From assembly GCA_026745465.1 (NCBI GenBank), contig JACYXH010000812.1, forward strand, positions 2,795,454 to 2,859,453: 64,000 nt of DNA, given 5' to 3'. The notes beneath the pieces are model-generated. The model had not been told where the DNA came from. It made no database searches and worked only from the letters and a program-made list of their open reading frames with translations. Made by a program: the position numbers and the translations under genes. Below, piece after piece: positions 36,747 to 51,483 of the stretch. Position 1 is the stretch's first letter, and each line of letters opens with the position of its first letter. Source of the DNA: Lota lota. Its lineage: Eukaryota; Chordata; Actinopteri; Gadiformes; Lotidae.

Positions 36747-37368
36747 GTGTGTGTGTGTGGGTGTGGGTGTGTGCTAAGTGTGTGCATGCAGGATATTGCT
36801 CCTCCATCAACGCTTCTCCTTGGCTGCCATCTTCAGAATTGTTGTCATTCTCTCATATCGGTGGTTGCTGGCTGTAGCCGCTCTGCAAAGGAGAGGCAAT
36901 TTGGCACATAATGCCACATCAGCACATCAGCATACGCCTCCCCCCCCCCCCCCCCCCCCCCCCCATCCTGGATCAGCACTCGGTCTCAGGGCAACCGAGT
37001 GCCTGTTAGGGGGGGGGGGGGGGGGGGGGGGTTAACCAGCGGACTGGCAGTCCATCTGCTCTCAGTAACTGTGATCACTGCCTCAAATAACAGAGAGGAG
37101 GAGGAGTAGGAGGGGAAGGTGTCCGCCACCCGAGTGTTGGTGAACATAACAACCTTTAAAGCGTTTGTAAAGTAGTCTCTCGTTTTGCATCAGTTAGTCG
37201 GTATTGTGCATTATGCATGAGACACCATCAACGCGTGTTGTAATTTTTTTGCGTAATAGCATGGTTAAAGACAATGGTGAATATAAGAAAATTGCCATTT
37301 TTTGCCAGGCTTAACAGTAATGGTACTAACACCAAGTACAGAGGAGCTGGGGCATTGAGTGTGTGAGT

Positions 37369-37444
<76 letters not shown>

Positions 37445-38022
37445 ATGTGTGTGTGGTGTATGGCGTGATGTGTATGTTTGGTGTATATTCTGTATGTCCT
37501 AATGGTCTTTAATATCAAGTTCATTATCTGCTCTATGTGCAATAGGATTGAAGCTGTTACGTTATGAGGTCCAGGAAAAGAAATACAAAAACACCCCCCA
37601 GGCCCTAAAGCAGGGCTTTGGCGCTGCAACATAAATGCTTTATCTGGGCATGTGTCTGTTTTCAACCAGAAATAAACAGCAGGTTGGAAAGCGACTGTCA
37701 GACAAGGGGAAACAAATGCAATGCAAGAGGAGAAGTGGCAATGAAAGAGGAAGGAAAAAATGAAGGAACAAATAAAAATAAATGCAGTTTCTTTCTGTTG
37801 GGAAAGTACTGCAAACTCTTTAATCACAGAGGTCCTTGCTTAGACTACAGGCTGGTGTGTGTGTGTAAACTTGAGTACCGCTCAATTACCACTTTGGTAG
37901 AGTTTTGTGGGAGTGTGTGGAGAGAGTTGGTCGAGTGTGGGAGTGACCCCAATGAGGTAAACACACAACAATCATTTGCTGAGATCAGACCAAAAAACAA
38001 ATTTATTTGAAAGCGTAAACAA

Positions 38023-38077
<55 letters not shown>

Positions 38078-39367
38078 ACACACAGACACACACACACATA
38101 CACACTCATACACAGTGAGCTGGCATGTATTGTATTGTATTTTTATGTATTGCAAATGCCCTGAATTCTTCCCAGTGGATTTACATGCAAAAAACATTTA
38201 ACAAAAAGTCATAACCAAGCCAACGCAAAAACAACAACAAATATATAACCCTGATATCTCGGCTACTCTCACATTCTTTATTCATTAACCAATTCCAGAC
38301 TCCAGCATGCCTTCCATGCCAAATATCACATTCTAAATTTCTCTCTAATTCCTGGAAGGCCTGATCGTCCTCCGTACCCATGTTGGAGACAGGCTTCGCA
38401 CAACCCTTTGCTGCTTAGCAACATGGATGCTTGTTAGGCAATACAAAGAGCTCTCTCTCACTCTCTCTCTGCAACAATGCCTGTGGTGCGGCATTCATTA
38501 CTGTAATAGGAATCAAACACTATCAACAACTTGGAACAACAAGGTCTACGGCACATTTCTACCCCTCCAGTAATGACCAACACCTGCCGCTTTGCCAAGA
38601 AAAACCCACCAAACCAACATGTATATCGAGGGGGATACAGCAGGTTGTTTTAAGGAACTTAAATTGTTGGTGCTGTAGGTACGATTTAAGAGCTATTATT
38701 TGAGGGTTAGGGTTAGGGTTAGGGAATCCATCTTGCCTGTTAATCACAGGTGCATGACATGAAGTAGAGATTGTGTGGTAGGTTAGCAAAAGGGGAAGAG
38801 GGGAACATATAGAGAGGAAGAGTAAAGAGATATGGAGAAAGAGAGAAAGGAGCGATAGTGGAATGGAACCAGAAGGTGACATCTTTCCCTTATTGGCGGT
38901 CCTGAAGGCCATTCATAACAGAGTCCAGACAGAGAGATAGAGGGGGGGGGGGGGGGGCAGACAGAGAGAGCTAGAGGAGCAGAGGGACAGTGTGGCAGAG
39001 AGAGAGAAAAATAAAGAGCTAGAGGAAGAGAAAGAGACAGAGAGTGAGAGATAGAAAGAGAGATAGTAAGAGACAGAGAGCGAGAGAGAAACAGAGAGAG
39101 AGACAGAGAGATGAGTCAGACAAGGGTCAGGGGAAGGGTGAGTTATATTACGCTTATCCTATCATGGTGGGGGAGTAGGGATGAACAGAGAGGCAGAGAC
39201 AGAAAGTGATGAAAAAGGTGAAAGCCATTGATAAGGCTACACGGATAAATATGCCACCTGTATCGTGCAAGTGTGTGTGTGTCTGCATATATGTGTGTGT
39301 GTGTGTGTGTAGTGTTTGTGTGTACCTTTCTTTGTTTATGCTTTGTAAAGGCAGTGAGCATTTCCAT

Positions 39368-39411
<44 letters not shown>

Positions 39412-40302
39412 TGGGGGGGGGGGGGGGGCTTGTGTGTGTTACATGAATGGTTACTCTGACATCAGCACATCACTGCAACAGAGTCGAAAGGTTTATTAAT
39501 ATTTTTTCTATGCATGTATGTGTGCGCGTGTGCGTGTGTGTTGGTGTGTCCCAGGTGGTCTCATACTCGGGACACTGCATCATCAAGCGTGAACATGAGA
39601 AATGCATGGAGCAGATTGAGCAGCACGCCCCCAATGATGACCTTGAGTTTGGTAAGTAAAGACGTGGGCGTCGGTACAGTATTTGTGCGTAAGTGTGTAC
39701 ATACTACATCAGTAGTGTGCATGTCTGAGTACATTTTATATTCATGTGTATGTGTGTGTTCATGTGGGCGTAAATACTGAGGTCAAGATGGGGGTAAGGG
39801 GCAGGGTCATGAGGTCATGAGGTCATAAGGGCATGAGTTCATCAGGCCCCATTAGGAGATGAACTGGGGTAGTGACGTTTCAGTTCCCCAAGCATCATGA
39901 AGTAAAAATACAGGCTATTGTTTGTATTGTTTCACATCTGTCTTGACTTTCAAAACCAACACCAAACAAAGTATCGTAAATCAAAATGAGGCTCAGCCCT
40001 TCGATGGCGAAGGCTCTCTCACCAGTGTAAGTGGCTGTATATATCCAGTGATCTCAAGTGAGACTAAATGTCTGCGTGAGGCCTCCAACTGCAACGCCTT
40101 CGCACTTTTTTCCCTCCGACAACAGGAAATGAGGAAGGCGAGCGCTGGAAGTCATTATTATAGTTGGCGGTTGACTGGTTTTTATGGGCAGCTAGCTATC
40201 ATACCCCCTGCTGAGGATGCATGAGGACAAGCACAGCCCAGCAGACTGCGAGTCCCAGCCGGCTCACTGACTCACTGGCTATTCACCTTGTTAAATACTA
40301 AA

Positions 40303-40344
<42 letters not shown>

Positions 40345-41222
40345 ATGTGAAAACATTCATAGTTGGAGAGGTATAAAAAGTCCCCTACTTGAAGGGAAAA
40401 GGAAGCTCAGTTAAAAAGTGAACAAACAGGCCTTTTACACACGCACCGAAAGTCTGAACTTCTCCGTATAATCCCCAGTATGTGGGAACAAAAATGTCAG
40501 AATCTGCCTCTCCAGAGTTAAATCTATCAGGCCCCTATTGTAAAGTCCTCAGAATCAGAGAGTCTGAGAACTCACATCGAGCTAGTGGGCGTGTAGCTGA
40601 CGTGTGGATGACGTTTCTATCATACTACTGGCGCGAAACCGGGAGCATGGAGCTGCTTCGTACTTTTCTCTTCTTGCCTGTATTTTGCGTTCCAACTTCT
40701 TTCTGCTTTCCACTCTTCTGTTGAGATTGCAGATACGTCTAAATAAATGCAGTATTGATATCACCGCAAAAAGAGTCAGCATTACGGAGTTGGTAGCCTC
40801 ACCCACCATCTTCGATGTGTTGTCAGCAAAACACTGTGACTTCCGCTGCACTTTTTGCATCACGTCCTGCCTCCTACACGCTCTACCCAGGCGCCACCCC
40901 TCGCCTAAAGTATACGGAGTATCTCCAATATGTGTGAACACGTCTGATACGGCCTATCTCCTGTTGTGTGTTGCATGTGTGAAAGGGCAACTCCTGATCA
41001 TCTTTGGACCTGATTCTCCAGAGTTCATTCTGTGTGAAAGGCCTATAAGTGACTTTTTTTTTTGGTATGAAAAGTTATGCGTATTGTAGTCAATTTTCGA
41101 TTTAATGAACTGCGGGAGCTTTTTTTTTGAGAAGGAGGTGAGATGTGAGTAATGTTACTCATGTCAGGGAGCAAATGTCTCTGTGAGAAGCCAGAGTTAT
41201 TTTGTAGTGTTAGACACACAAT

Positions 41223-41268
<46 letters not shown>

Positions 41269-42504
41269 AACACACACACACACACACACACAGCATGTAT
41301 GCCCCCACCCACACACGAGTACGCACAAACAAGGGAGACTTTATATTTCACAAGAGTGAATTTATCTAACAGAAGCTGAGGAATTTGAGACAGATTCATT
41401 GAGAGGGGATTTACCTGAGATTAACCTAGAATGTATTCTACAGCCATTATATAATTCATATCCTCATCTCTGTTCTCTGTCTACTTTATGTATAGGATTT
41501 CAATATACTGAATCTTTCAAGCACTGGTTGGAAATACATTCACAATAGAATAATTCAGTATTACATTTTTAACTGAAACATAACTAGCCTTTCACCTGCT
41601 GAAAATCGGCTAAATAAACCATTTTTAAGTAATTGGTAGCACTTTAGAGTAACTGCAACTTTTAAGCATTAATAAAGCAGTAGTAAATAGTGAATTCCTC
41701 ATTTATGAAGCATCGTTCATACATGGAGCTAAGCTACTCAGTCATATATTATTCATAAGATATTTAGATAATGGTTTAAATGATCATTTATAAAGTGCAA
41801 GTTAATGATTTACGAACTATTTACAATGTGTTAATTATGCTTTATAAACACTTAATGCTACAATTCATGAATAGTTTATGTAGTAAGAAATAATTAGTTA
41901 AGTCATCTGTGTGAGCCCATCTAAAGGGAGTACCATTGATGCCTTACTGAGCATTTATCAATAACATTTCAAGATTGGAAATGCCTGAAGCACCATTGCA
42001 GGAGTACCAATGATAGTAATAAGCAGTAAGGCATGCTTAGTGCTCACTTTAGATGGGCTCACACAAAATACTAAACAAATGGTGTAGAACTACCTGAATT
42101 AATCATGAATTGCAGCAATATTTACATGTTTATAAAGCATTATTAATACTTTTTAAATGGTTTCTAAATCACCAACTTGTAAATCATCAACTATTTTCTC
42201 ATTATGTGATTAATCATTTATAACTAATTGTTAACTATTGTGTATTCATTTAGGAACATTGCTTTGTAAATGCTGAATTCACTATGACTACTCCTTTATT
42301 AATGCTTCAAAGTTGCAGTTATTATAAAGTGCTACCTGGTGATTATAGACTAAAACTGCAGATTGAACATCCTTTCAACTTTTGTATTGCATGCAACGAT
42401 GTCTTTGGCATTTGCAGAAAATTATGAAAGCAGCGCAGCATCAGTATGACTCCTTTAAGCCTTGTTCACCACAGATTTACAGTAATATGCTTGTTGTATA
42501 GGTG

Positions 42505-42540
<36 letters not shown>

Positions 42541-42782
42541 CATTTATGCTAAATGACGCTAATAATAATTTGTATTTATTGTTGTTGTTGGTTCTATCGT
42601 TATGTGTTAGTTGTCATGTCTCAAAACATATTTTAACTGGAGGTAGTTTGTCTTTAAACTTTGTTCATTACTACACTTCCAAGAGCCGGGGGATCATGTC
42701 TTCAGCTTTACCCATGTCCAGGCCCTCCTAGAATGGGCAGAGGGCCATTTTTGGCTCTTTGTTTACACAGTGGAGTGGAAGC

Positions 42783-42838
<56 letters not shown>

Positions 42839-43081
42839 CCCAACAGAGCGATAACCCAGAGATCCTGCGCCAGTGATTGCTAGTGGTTAGCCGGCAGCAG
42901 CTGACCTTTAGCCGGCAGAAATGATGAATGACATTCTCCTCCCGTTGTGGCTGCCGAGCGGCAGCAATCTGGGCTTGACTTGTGATTGGTATCCTGCTGT
43001 TTCACCGGAAGGATATCGTATGGAGTTAGATGCCGTGTGTCTGGAATATTCATGATATGCTAATGTTTCCAAACTCATTCC

Positions 43082-43160
<79 letters not shown>

Positions 43161-43617
43161 TCAGAATTAAGACCCCCTTCACACCTGGTTTTGGGCAATC
43201 GGATATTAATTGATTGATATTGGCAAAATAACCAATGACAGATGCCAATCCTCTCCTAGAGTGGCTGTCCTGTGTGTCTCATTTTGCTGCTATGTGCCCT
43301 TTAAAAAAATTCATTGGATTCATGTCCAGATCACCAGACAGAACCAAAACAGATTAGGGACTGAAGCAGAATGGAGCAACATCTTCACTCGGAGACACAC
43401 ACACACACATTATGTACATAGACACACATGTAGACACACGGGTAGACACACATTCACAAATACACACTCACATGCACTTAGACACACACACGCATGCACG
43501 CACACACACACACAAACACACACACACATACACAAACACATGCTTAAATATATGCACATTCATGCTCATGCACAGACATTATTACTACCTGCACATGAAG
43601 CATGCACCCCCCCCCCC

Positions 43618-43667
<50 letters not shown>

Positions 43668-45168
43668 CGCTCTTACTCCGTAAATCAGTGGGGGATTGAC
43701 TTTTAGCTGCCACTGCAGCAGAGTAGTAGAGGGCAGCAATAAACTGCATGAAGAACCTAGACAGACAGAGACAGACCCAGGGAGGGATAGGGTAGAGTCT
43801 AATAAAAGCATTTGCCTGAATTCTCTCCTAGTTTGTTGCAGGAGCCACCATCTTGGGTCCCATCTCGCACACAACTAGCCCAAAGCAAAAGCAATGAAAA
43901 AAAGGAGCTGACACTGTATATTGCAGACATGGTATATGTGTAGAGTCATGAATATTGTGATGGAATGAGCCGAAGTTGCTTAAAAATACTTCCGGCATTC
44001 TGCATGAATCTGCCTTGGTTTGTCCAGCTAAATCACACCACGATTTTATCCACCTACATTTTTAACCAACAGTCGGTTAGGGCCCCTATGGTGATTTGGA
44101 GGACAATGATACATTCTCGTGAAGAATGTGAAGCCCTGTGTTTCACAGGAAAATATAAACAGGGTGCAGCCCTCGAAAAGGACTAAAACAGCTATCGATC
44201 TCTGCTGTACCACCATGGGCTTCTATGTCTCAGCCACTGAGTCTGAAGCAAAACAGTATGTGAAAAAGTCTGCCATTTTGTGGAGCAGTACAAAGTGGTT
44301 TGTACTGTGGTTTGAATTTGTAAATGTATTTTGAAAATAAAGTATCCATTTGAATTGAATTAAGCATTCTTTCACATTAATCAAGGACATACATTGTTAT
44401 GTTATGTTGTTAATGCAGTTAGTCATTTTAAAAAAGTAATGAAAAAAACAACAAGTGTGTGATGATTTTGAATGTCTACATTCATTCTATCAATCATCAT
44501 CCTGTTTCCGAATCAGGCACATTCAAGCCAAATTAAAAAGGTGTTGTTTACGAATACAAAATGGTTGTTTACGTAAACAAGGGCCATCACTTTATCTACC
44601 CTTCACTTATATTGCCTGATCCATTGCTTCCACCCCTCTACCCCCCACCCCAGGGTGCCCGTGGCTGTGGGACAATCTCACCTGCTGGCAGGCGGCCACC
44701 GTGGGCCAGGTCGTGGAGGTCAACTGTCCAGAACTCTTTAACGACTTCATGAACCCTCGCGATGGCAAGTCGTTGTCGTTGTCGTAGCAACAGCAGTCGT
44801 GCATGCTTCCTCATTCATTCACAATTTTAACTCATTTCTCAGCATCATCTCTTCTGGTTCAATTCAGCCGTGTTGTGCATGTGTGTGTGCATGTACTTGC
44901 TTCTGATGACTGTGGTTTGCGTTCGTTGTGACGGACAGAGATGGGAAAGGTGGTCCGCAACTGTACGGAGGACGGGTGGTCCGAGCCGATCCCGCACTAC
45001 CTGGACATTTGCCTCTTTGACGACAACACCACCAAACCAGTAGGACCTCCCACTTATCTTAAAGAATATTGACACATTCACCTATATTGCTGACACATAT
45101 CCTACTTGTACTTTATCACATTCTCTCTGTTTGTTTGTTTTTGTTTTTGTCTCTGTTTATTTGTTTGG

Positions 45169-45245
<77 letters not shown>

Positions 45246-45557
45246 TGTGTAGGACATGTACTATGCTTCGGTGAAGGCTCTGTACACCGTGGGCTACAGC
45301 ACATCCCTTGTGTCTCTCACCACAGCCATGGTTATTCTCTGCAGATTCAGGTGAGTTTCGTCACTGTTGTGTTTTTTTAATTTTTATAATAGAACTAAGT
45401 TACAGCAATGTACTTTAAACATGTGTCAACATCTTTAGACGCCTGGTTTATAACAAATACTAAACGTAGGTCCACTATAGATATTGAAATGTAATTGTTT
45501 AAATGTCGTGTAACTTTATTGTGTTTAAAATACATGTAAATGAATGAATGATTTTGT

Positions 45558-45614
<57 letters not shown>

Positions 45615-45983
45615 ATGCTCCAGGAAGCTCCACTGCACCAGGAACTTCATCCACATGAACCTGTTTGTGTCCTTCATCCTGCGGGCCGTCTCCGTCTTCA
45701 TCAAGGACGGCGTTCTGTACGCAGAAGAGGAGGACAGTGACCACTGCTTCGAACACACCGTTAGTCTATCCACATCCATTCTACACTCTCAATATGGCCT
45801 TGTTTACATGAGCGTTTCGAATCTCCTGTAAAATCCCAATTTGAGAACAGTCATGAGTGCAAAGAGATTTGTTCTCCGTCTTAACAGGCGGGAGCGTTTT
45901 GGACGAGAATATTAGACGGATGTCCAAATCTAGATTGTATGTAGAACGAAAAATGTTTTCACACGAAATTGCACACGGTGCTG

Positions 45984-46067
<84 letters not shown>

Positions 46068-46220
46068 GCTCTTTAGTAAAGAGCACTGTATGTTCCTAAA
46101 GCACTAGCTGCTTTTATAACATATGCTATTGGCAGCTAGCTGCTTACATGGTGATGACTAACCTAACCGCACAAGAGCTCCCAATTCTAAATTGAATCAC
46201 CCGAGTGTGTTTTGTTTGTG

Positions 46221-46293
<73 letters not shown>

Positions 46294-49200
46294 ATGTTGG
46301 TTGATTATGTAAAATTATAGGGAGTCAGCATCGCGTTGCTATATGAGTTCTAATAGGCTTTTAAGTGAGCTTTCATGGTCCTTGTGTTCTCCCGTCTCCC
46401 CTCTTAAGCGACGTCCGTCGTTCAAATGGATTGAAATCCAACGCAGAGGGTTTCTATTTCTTCATTTATTTTTTACAAAAGCAAAACATGCTATTAGATG
46501 ACTCACACAGTCCCCATTACTGATGCAGAACGAGTCTTCTCCAGCTCGGCCATTGTTTTTGGTATGTTAATGTTTTTTTAAGCAAGTCCACTGGAAAGAC
46601 ACAGAACATTATCAACGGCCCCAGCCGCTGCTGCTCTCTCCTTTTCCTTTTTTTTTATGACGCTCTTTGGCCTTTAACTGTCACCATGGAAAACACGGGT
46701 CGCATGTAGGCGCCTGTTAGGGGGCTGGGGAACATGCACACACAGCCTCACAATGACAATAATAATGTCATCAAACGTGGCCCCGGATAATCCAGCGTAT
46801 AGGTCCTCTGTCTGTCTGCTGTTGGAGCGTAATGTGGGTAATTCATAATTAGTTTGTGTTAAAGGTTAAACTCGTGAGTGCACTCTGCTGCCCCCTAGAG
46901 CATCCGTGTTGCTACTGCTATCTCTGTTGAAACAGAGTCGCTGCAAGGAGGGATTTTTTTCATTTGATGTTTGCTGCTGTCAAGTATTTGTATTTATTTG
47001 CATTATTTCGAAACCAGAAGGGCACATTATTTTCTAAATATATTACCACCTCGGATAAAATAAAAACAAATTACAAAAAAAGATTGTTTTGACAAACGAT
47101 TACATTTATTATAATCCCAGAGGGGCTTAAATGTGCTGTGATTTATTGGTTTTGGCATAATCTTAATCAACTATTTTTGTGGCAAGATTTGGCAAGCAAC
47201 CAAATGCACGAGGGAGGAAATTCGGAATTTGATTATCCTTTACAATTTACCAAAAATATATATATTTAATAAATGTTTCTAAATGCATATTTTCTGTGAT
47301 TGTCTGTGATTTATCATTTGCAGGTGCCGTGCAAGGCTGTGATGGTGTTCTTCCACTACTGCGTGATGTCCAACTACTTCTGGCTGTTCATCGAAGGGCT
47401 TTACCTGTTCACCCTTCTGGTGGAGACCTTCTTCCCCGAGAGACGCTACTTTTACTGGTACACCATCGTCGGCTGGGGTGGGTACCATCTGCCCTGAATG
47501 CTGGAAACCCCTCCCCAATATGTATTATTTTAAAATAAAAGTATTTTATGAATCTCTTACACCAACAGAGATTTTCATATTACCTGAGTGAGCTTAGGTA
47601 AGGCTGTGAGACAAGACAGAGCACTGTGTCTTGAAAGCTATACAAAAACAATCACTGGGTTTATTTGTTTCTGGAACCTTCCCATATGCAGTTAGGCCAT
47701 CAGATGTGCTCATCATACTAAGAATGAATTGATGACAGTAGTCATCCTATCGTCCTACATGGAAATATGTGTGATTTATTGTGAATGTTACTATCATTTT
47801 CTAGAATCTCTACATGGATTCATGTGATTAATAACCTAAATCTGGGATGTTGTTACAATGCAGCGTTTTAATACTCATCACTATTGTTACAGGAACGCCT
47901 ACTATTTGTGTAACAGTCTGGGCTGTTCTTAGACTCCATTTTGATGACACTGGGTGAGTCTGAACACTACTTCACCATAGAAAATGTTTTCTCTGCATTG
48001 TCATCAAAGCTTATAAACATGAAGCAGGTCTAATATAGTACTGTAGCCTTTTGTCTTATGTTAAATATATACTTAAATGTTGTTGTATGATTTGTGTTGG
48101 TGATATATCAGAGTAAAATATAAGAGGAATGGATAGATAAAATTGTACATCATTTTGAACGAATCACCAATAACACCACAGTTGGAAATACAATTCCAGA
48201 TGGTTTCCCGTACAATTTTCTTTGATTTATTTCGAATATATTATATCCAGGTATCTTAACTTTATTAACATGAAAGCAGGGAAGAAGCTTCCGCCTGAAG
48301 AATTCGTTCTATCATGGGTCTTGATCATGCAAATTGACATCGTTCTTTTTTTCTCCTCCAGATGCTGGGATACAAATGAGAACACTGCCCTCTGGTGGGT
48401 GATCAAGGGACCGGTGGTAGCTTCCATAATGGTACGAAGGCAAATAACTAAACAGATCAAATACCACAATACTAAATAAACTGTAAAGGTACATTATGCA
48501 ATATTTGCAATTTGAAGCTAGCTTAAGTCTAAAAACAAACAAAAAAACACTCACCACTCCCTCTCTCTTCAAACCCTGCACACATTCAGAAAGTGAGGCT
48601 CTCTGATTAAACGTATACTATGAGATTTCTCTATGCTGCTGCAGAGTCGGATCAATTAACCTAGATCCATGTAGCCTTAAAGTTAGTGTGGACGTGACAG
48701 AATGTGTTTCAGAGCACGCTTCAAACAAAAATAAAGTTGCATACTGTACCTTACCACATCTTTAATATTGTTCTACATCAAATTGTATCTTTGGGGTGAT
48801 GATGACACATTTGTTTATTATGTCAAATTTTGATTCTTGTCGCAGATCAATTTTGTTCTATTCGTTGGGATTATCATTATCCTGGTGCAGAAGCTCCAGT
48901 CTCCTGACATCGGAGGCAACGAGTCCAGCATTTATCTGTAAGTTAACTAATCCCTAATCCCTTACAGATGTGTAGTTTTGGCTTTGAACAATCCATGAGG
49001 AAATGTTGACCTAACCCTGTCAACAATGTGATGTTGAGGATCATTATATATGTAAGCAGACCTCCATTTTACCCTCTTGAGTTGTTTTTGCTAAACGCTC
49101 CTTGAACACATATACATGTGAACCATGAACGGCTTTGTCACTTGATACCAGAATCCTTTACACACAACACCACGGTGCCGGTTGAGATCATTGCATTTCG

Positions 49201-49637
49201 TTAAAGATGAATCCAACATCCAGCCCTGCTCCCCTTGGTGATAAAACATGGTGGGGGCGGGGGGATCATGACCATACAGCTTCAAATGCATTCCTCCTCC
49301 TCCTAAACACTAGCCTGTCTTTCATCCCCTTATCACCATGGCTACATGCTGGCTGTTGGCACAGTAAGCTTTTATCTCGTTGTACACCAGTATTGTATGT
49401 ACAGTGTATATACAGTGTATAACAGAACAGTATATCCAGTAGGATATACTGTATGTATATTTAGCCAGGAGAAAGCCTTGTTGTTCTGCACCAGCCAGGC
49501 GATCTGGTTGAAAAATCTCCATGTGTCTGCACACATGATCAGTGTGCAGGTGTTTATGTATATACTGTATGTATTATGTGTGCATGTTTATGTGTGTAGG
49601 GTGTGTGTGTGTGTGTGTGTGTGTACAAGTCAATGTG

Positions 49638-49673
<36 letters not shown>

Positions 49674-50200
49674 TGCATGCACGTGTCTGCTTGACTGTGA
49701 GCGTGTGTGTGTGTGTGCGCGTGCGCACATGTGTGTATGTAGTATGTAGGCACGTGTGCCCACACGTGTGTTTGTCTGTTCATGCGTGTGTGTGTGTGTG
49801 TGTGTATGGGCGTGTGTGTGTGTGTGCAACCCTCTGTCTGTGTGAGTTTCTGCAGACATGAGTGTCCCTAAAGACGTTGTCCTTGTTGTGTCGCTGAGTT
49901 GTTGTTGTTGTTGTCTTTGTGCTGTGTAGCAGCTGTGCTCAGAAATGCTTCAGTGAGCCCACACAGGCGGCTCAGCACTCGTGCAGGATGTCAGAGTTAT
50001 CCGCCATTACACTGTAAGTGTGTGAGTGTGTGTCTGTGTGTCTTCATGTGTGTGTGTGTGTGTGTGTATCTATGTTTTTATTTGCTCATATCCGCCATTA
50101 CACTGTAAGTGTGTGAGTGTGCATGCGTTTGTCTGTGTCTTCGTTTGAACGTGTGTATCTATGTTTTTTATTTTCTTGTATTCACCATTACTCTATAATT

Positions 50201-50264
<64 letters not shown>

Positions 50265-51440
50265 CTGTCTGTGTCTGCATTTGTACGTGTGTCTTTCTCT
50301 TTTTGTGTGTTTGGTAGTAGCTATAGGCCTTAGGCAGTTCATCATTTTGCAACAGGATGTCCGATTTTAGAAGATCGTCATCATAAACGATGTGAATTGT
50401 TAATGATTTAGTGATAGGAGCAAATATTACACTAGGGGATCCGATTTCATCAAAGAGATCATGTTTAAAGAACATTATGTGAGGGTTTGCCTTTTGTTAT
50501 TAACAAGTTTTTAACTGCACATCTTCAGTCTGAAGGACTATGTCCTTCAATACTAGGACATAGTCGTTATATATTATATATATTCTTTTTATGTTTTTAT
50601 CATTTATGTTTATTATAGCTAATGGTTGCTTGGCAGGAAAGTTTAGACCAGACCAGGCCAGGTTTTACCTATCATTATTATGCTTCTCATTTTACATTGG
50701 ATGTAGTATGTTAGGGAAAAATCATTTTAATTTGAATGAACGCAATAATAATCTGTGGGTAAAGGGGGGACGTCATTGAAATGCACTCCATAAAAGCACT
50801 GTTTTCCATTTGTTGAATCGTGTCCCTTGTCCTTTGTGCTTTGTCCATTTTTGTTGACTGTGTTGTACTGCATCTCAATCTCTCCACTCCCCCCCCCCCC
50901 CCCCCATGCTTGAATACAAATGAACAAATGTCTCTATGTGAAACCCTCATTACAATAAATGCGTTTCGATGTTGTACGAATACAATCTCACATTTGTCTT
51001 GAGAGGGACGCCAAAAAGAAAACACCCACCAAAACAAATGAACCTAGTACCAAATGAAACGTGATCGTTGAAACGAGTGCAGAAACAGAAAGCGAGTTCC
51101 ACACAAATGGACTCCCTGTCACGCCTGCCGAAACCGCGGCTGGCTCCGCGCCTCGGACTAATCATGGAAATGTACGTACAATCAATTAAAAAGTGACAGC
51201 TGTAACCGCCAGTCTGCAACCTTGCCCTGATGTGGTTTCACTGACAACCCCTCCCCCCCAAAAAAGCACCATCTCCCATCTTCCGAGTTGAGTGGAAGTG
51301 CTGATGGAAACGCGCTCAATCACTTCAACGTGTGCGTGTTTTGCGTGCCGTATTGAAACGTATTGAAACGTATTTAGAGCCACCTAGTGTTTTTCTCTTT
51401 ATCGTGGTGGAGGATACATGTTATTTGAAGTAGTATAACC

Positions 51441-51483
<43 letters not shown>

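Noticed and set aside
38703-38724. Chromosome end or fusion point from TTAGGG copies
   Set aside because: Only three and a half units; such short tracts arise by chance or repair.
45495-45760. Poly-Gly or poly-Pro proteins at the C56 run
   Set aside because: Homopolymer translation; the real coding content is the TM2 exon at 45624-45759.
48938-49929. A 'hip' cassette before hop
   Set aside because: I found no 84-nt, phase-compatible, splice-flanked frame that I could recognise; it may be absent in this gene.
50089-50121. A second hop exon
   Set aside because: Only the exon end and donor are copied; no acceptor and no cassette coding precede it.
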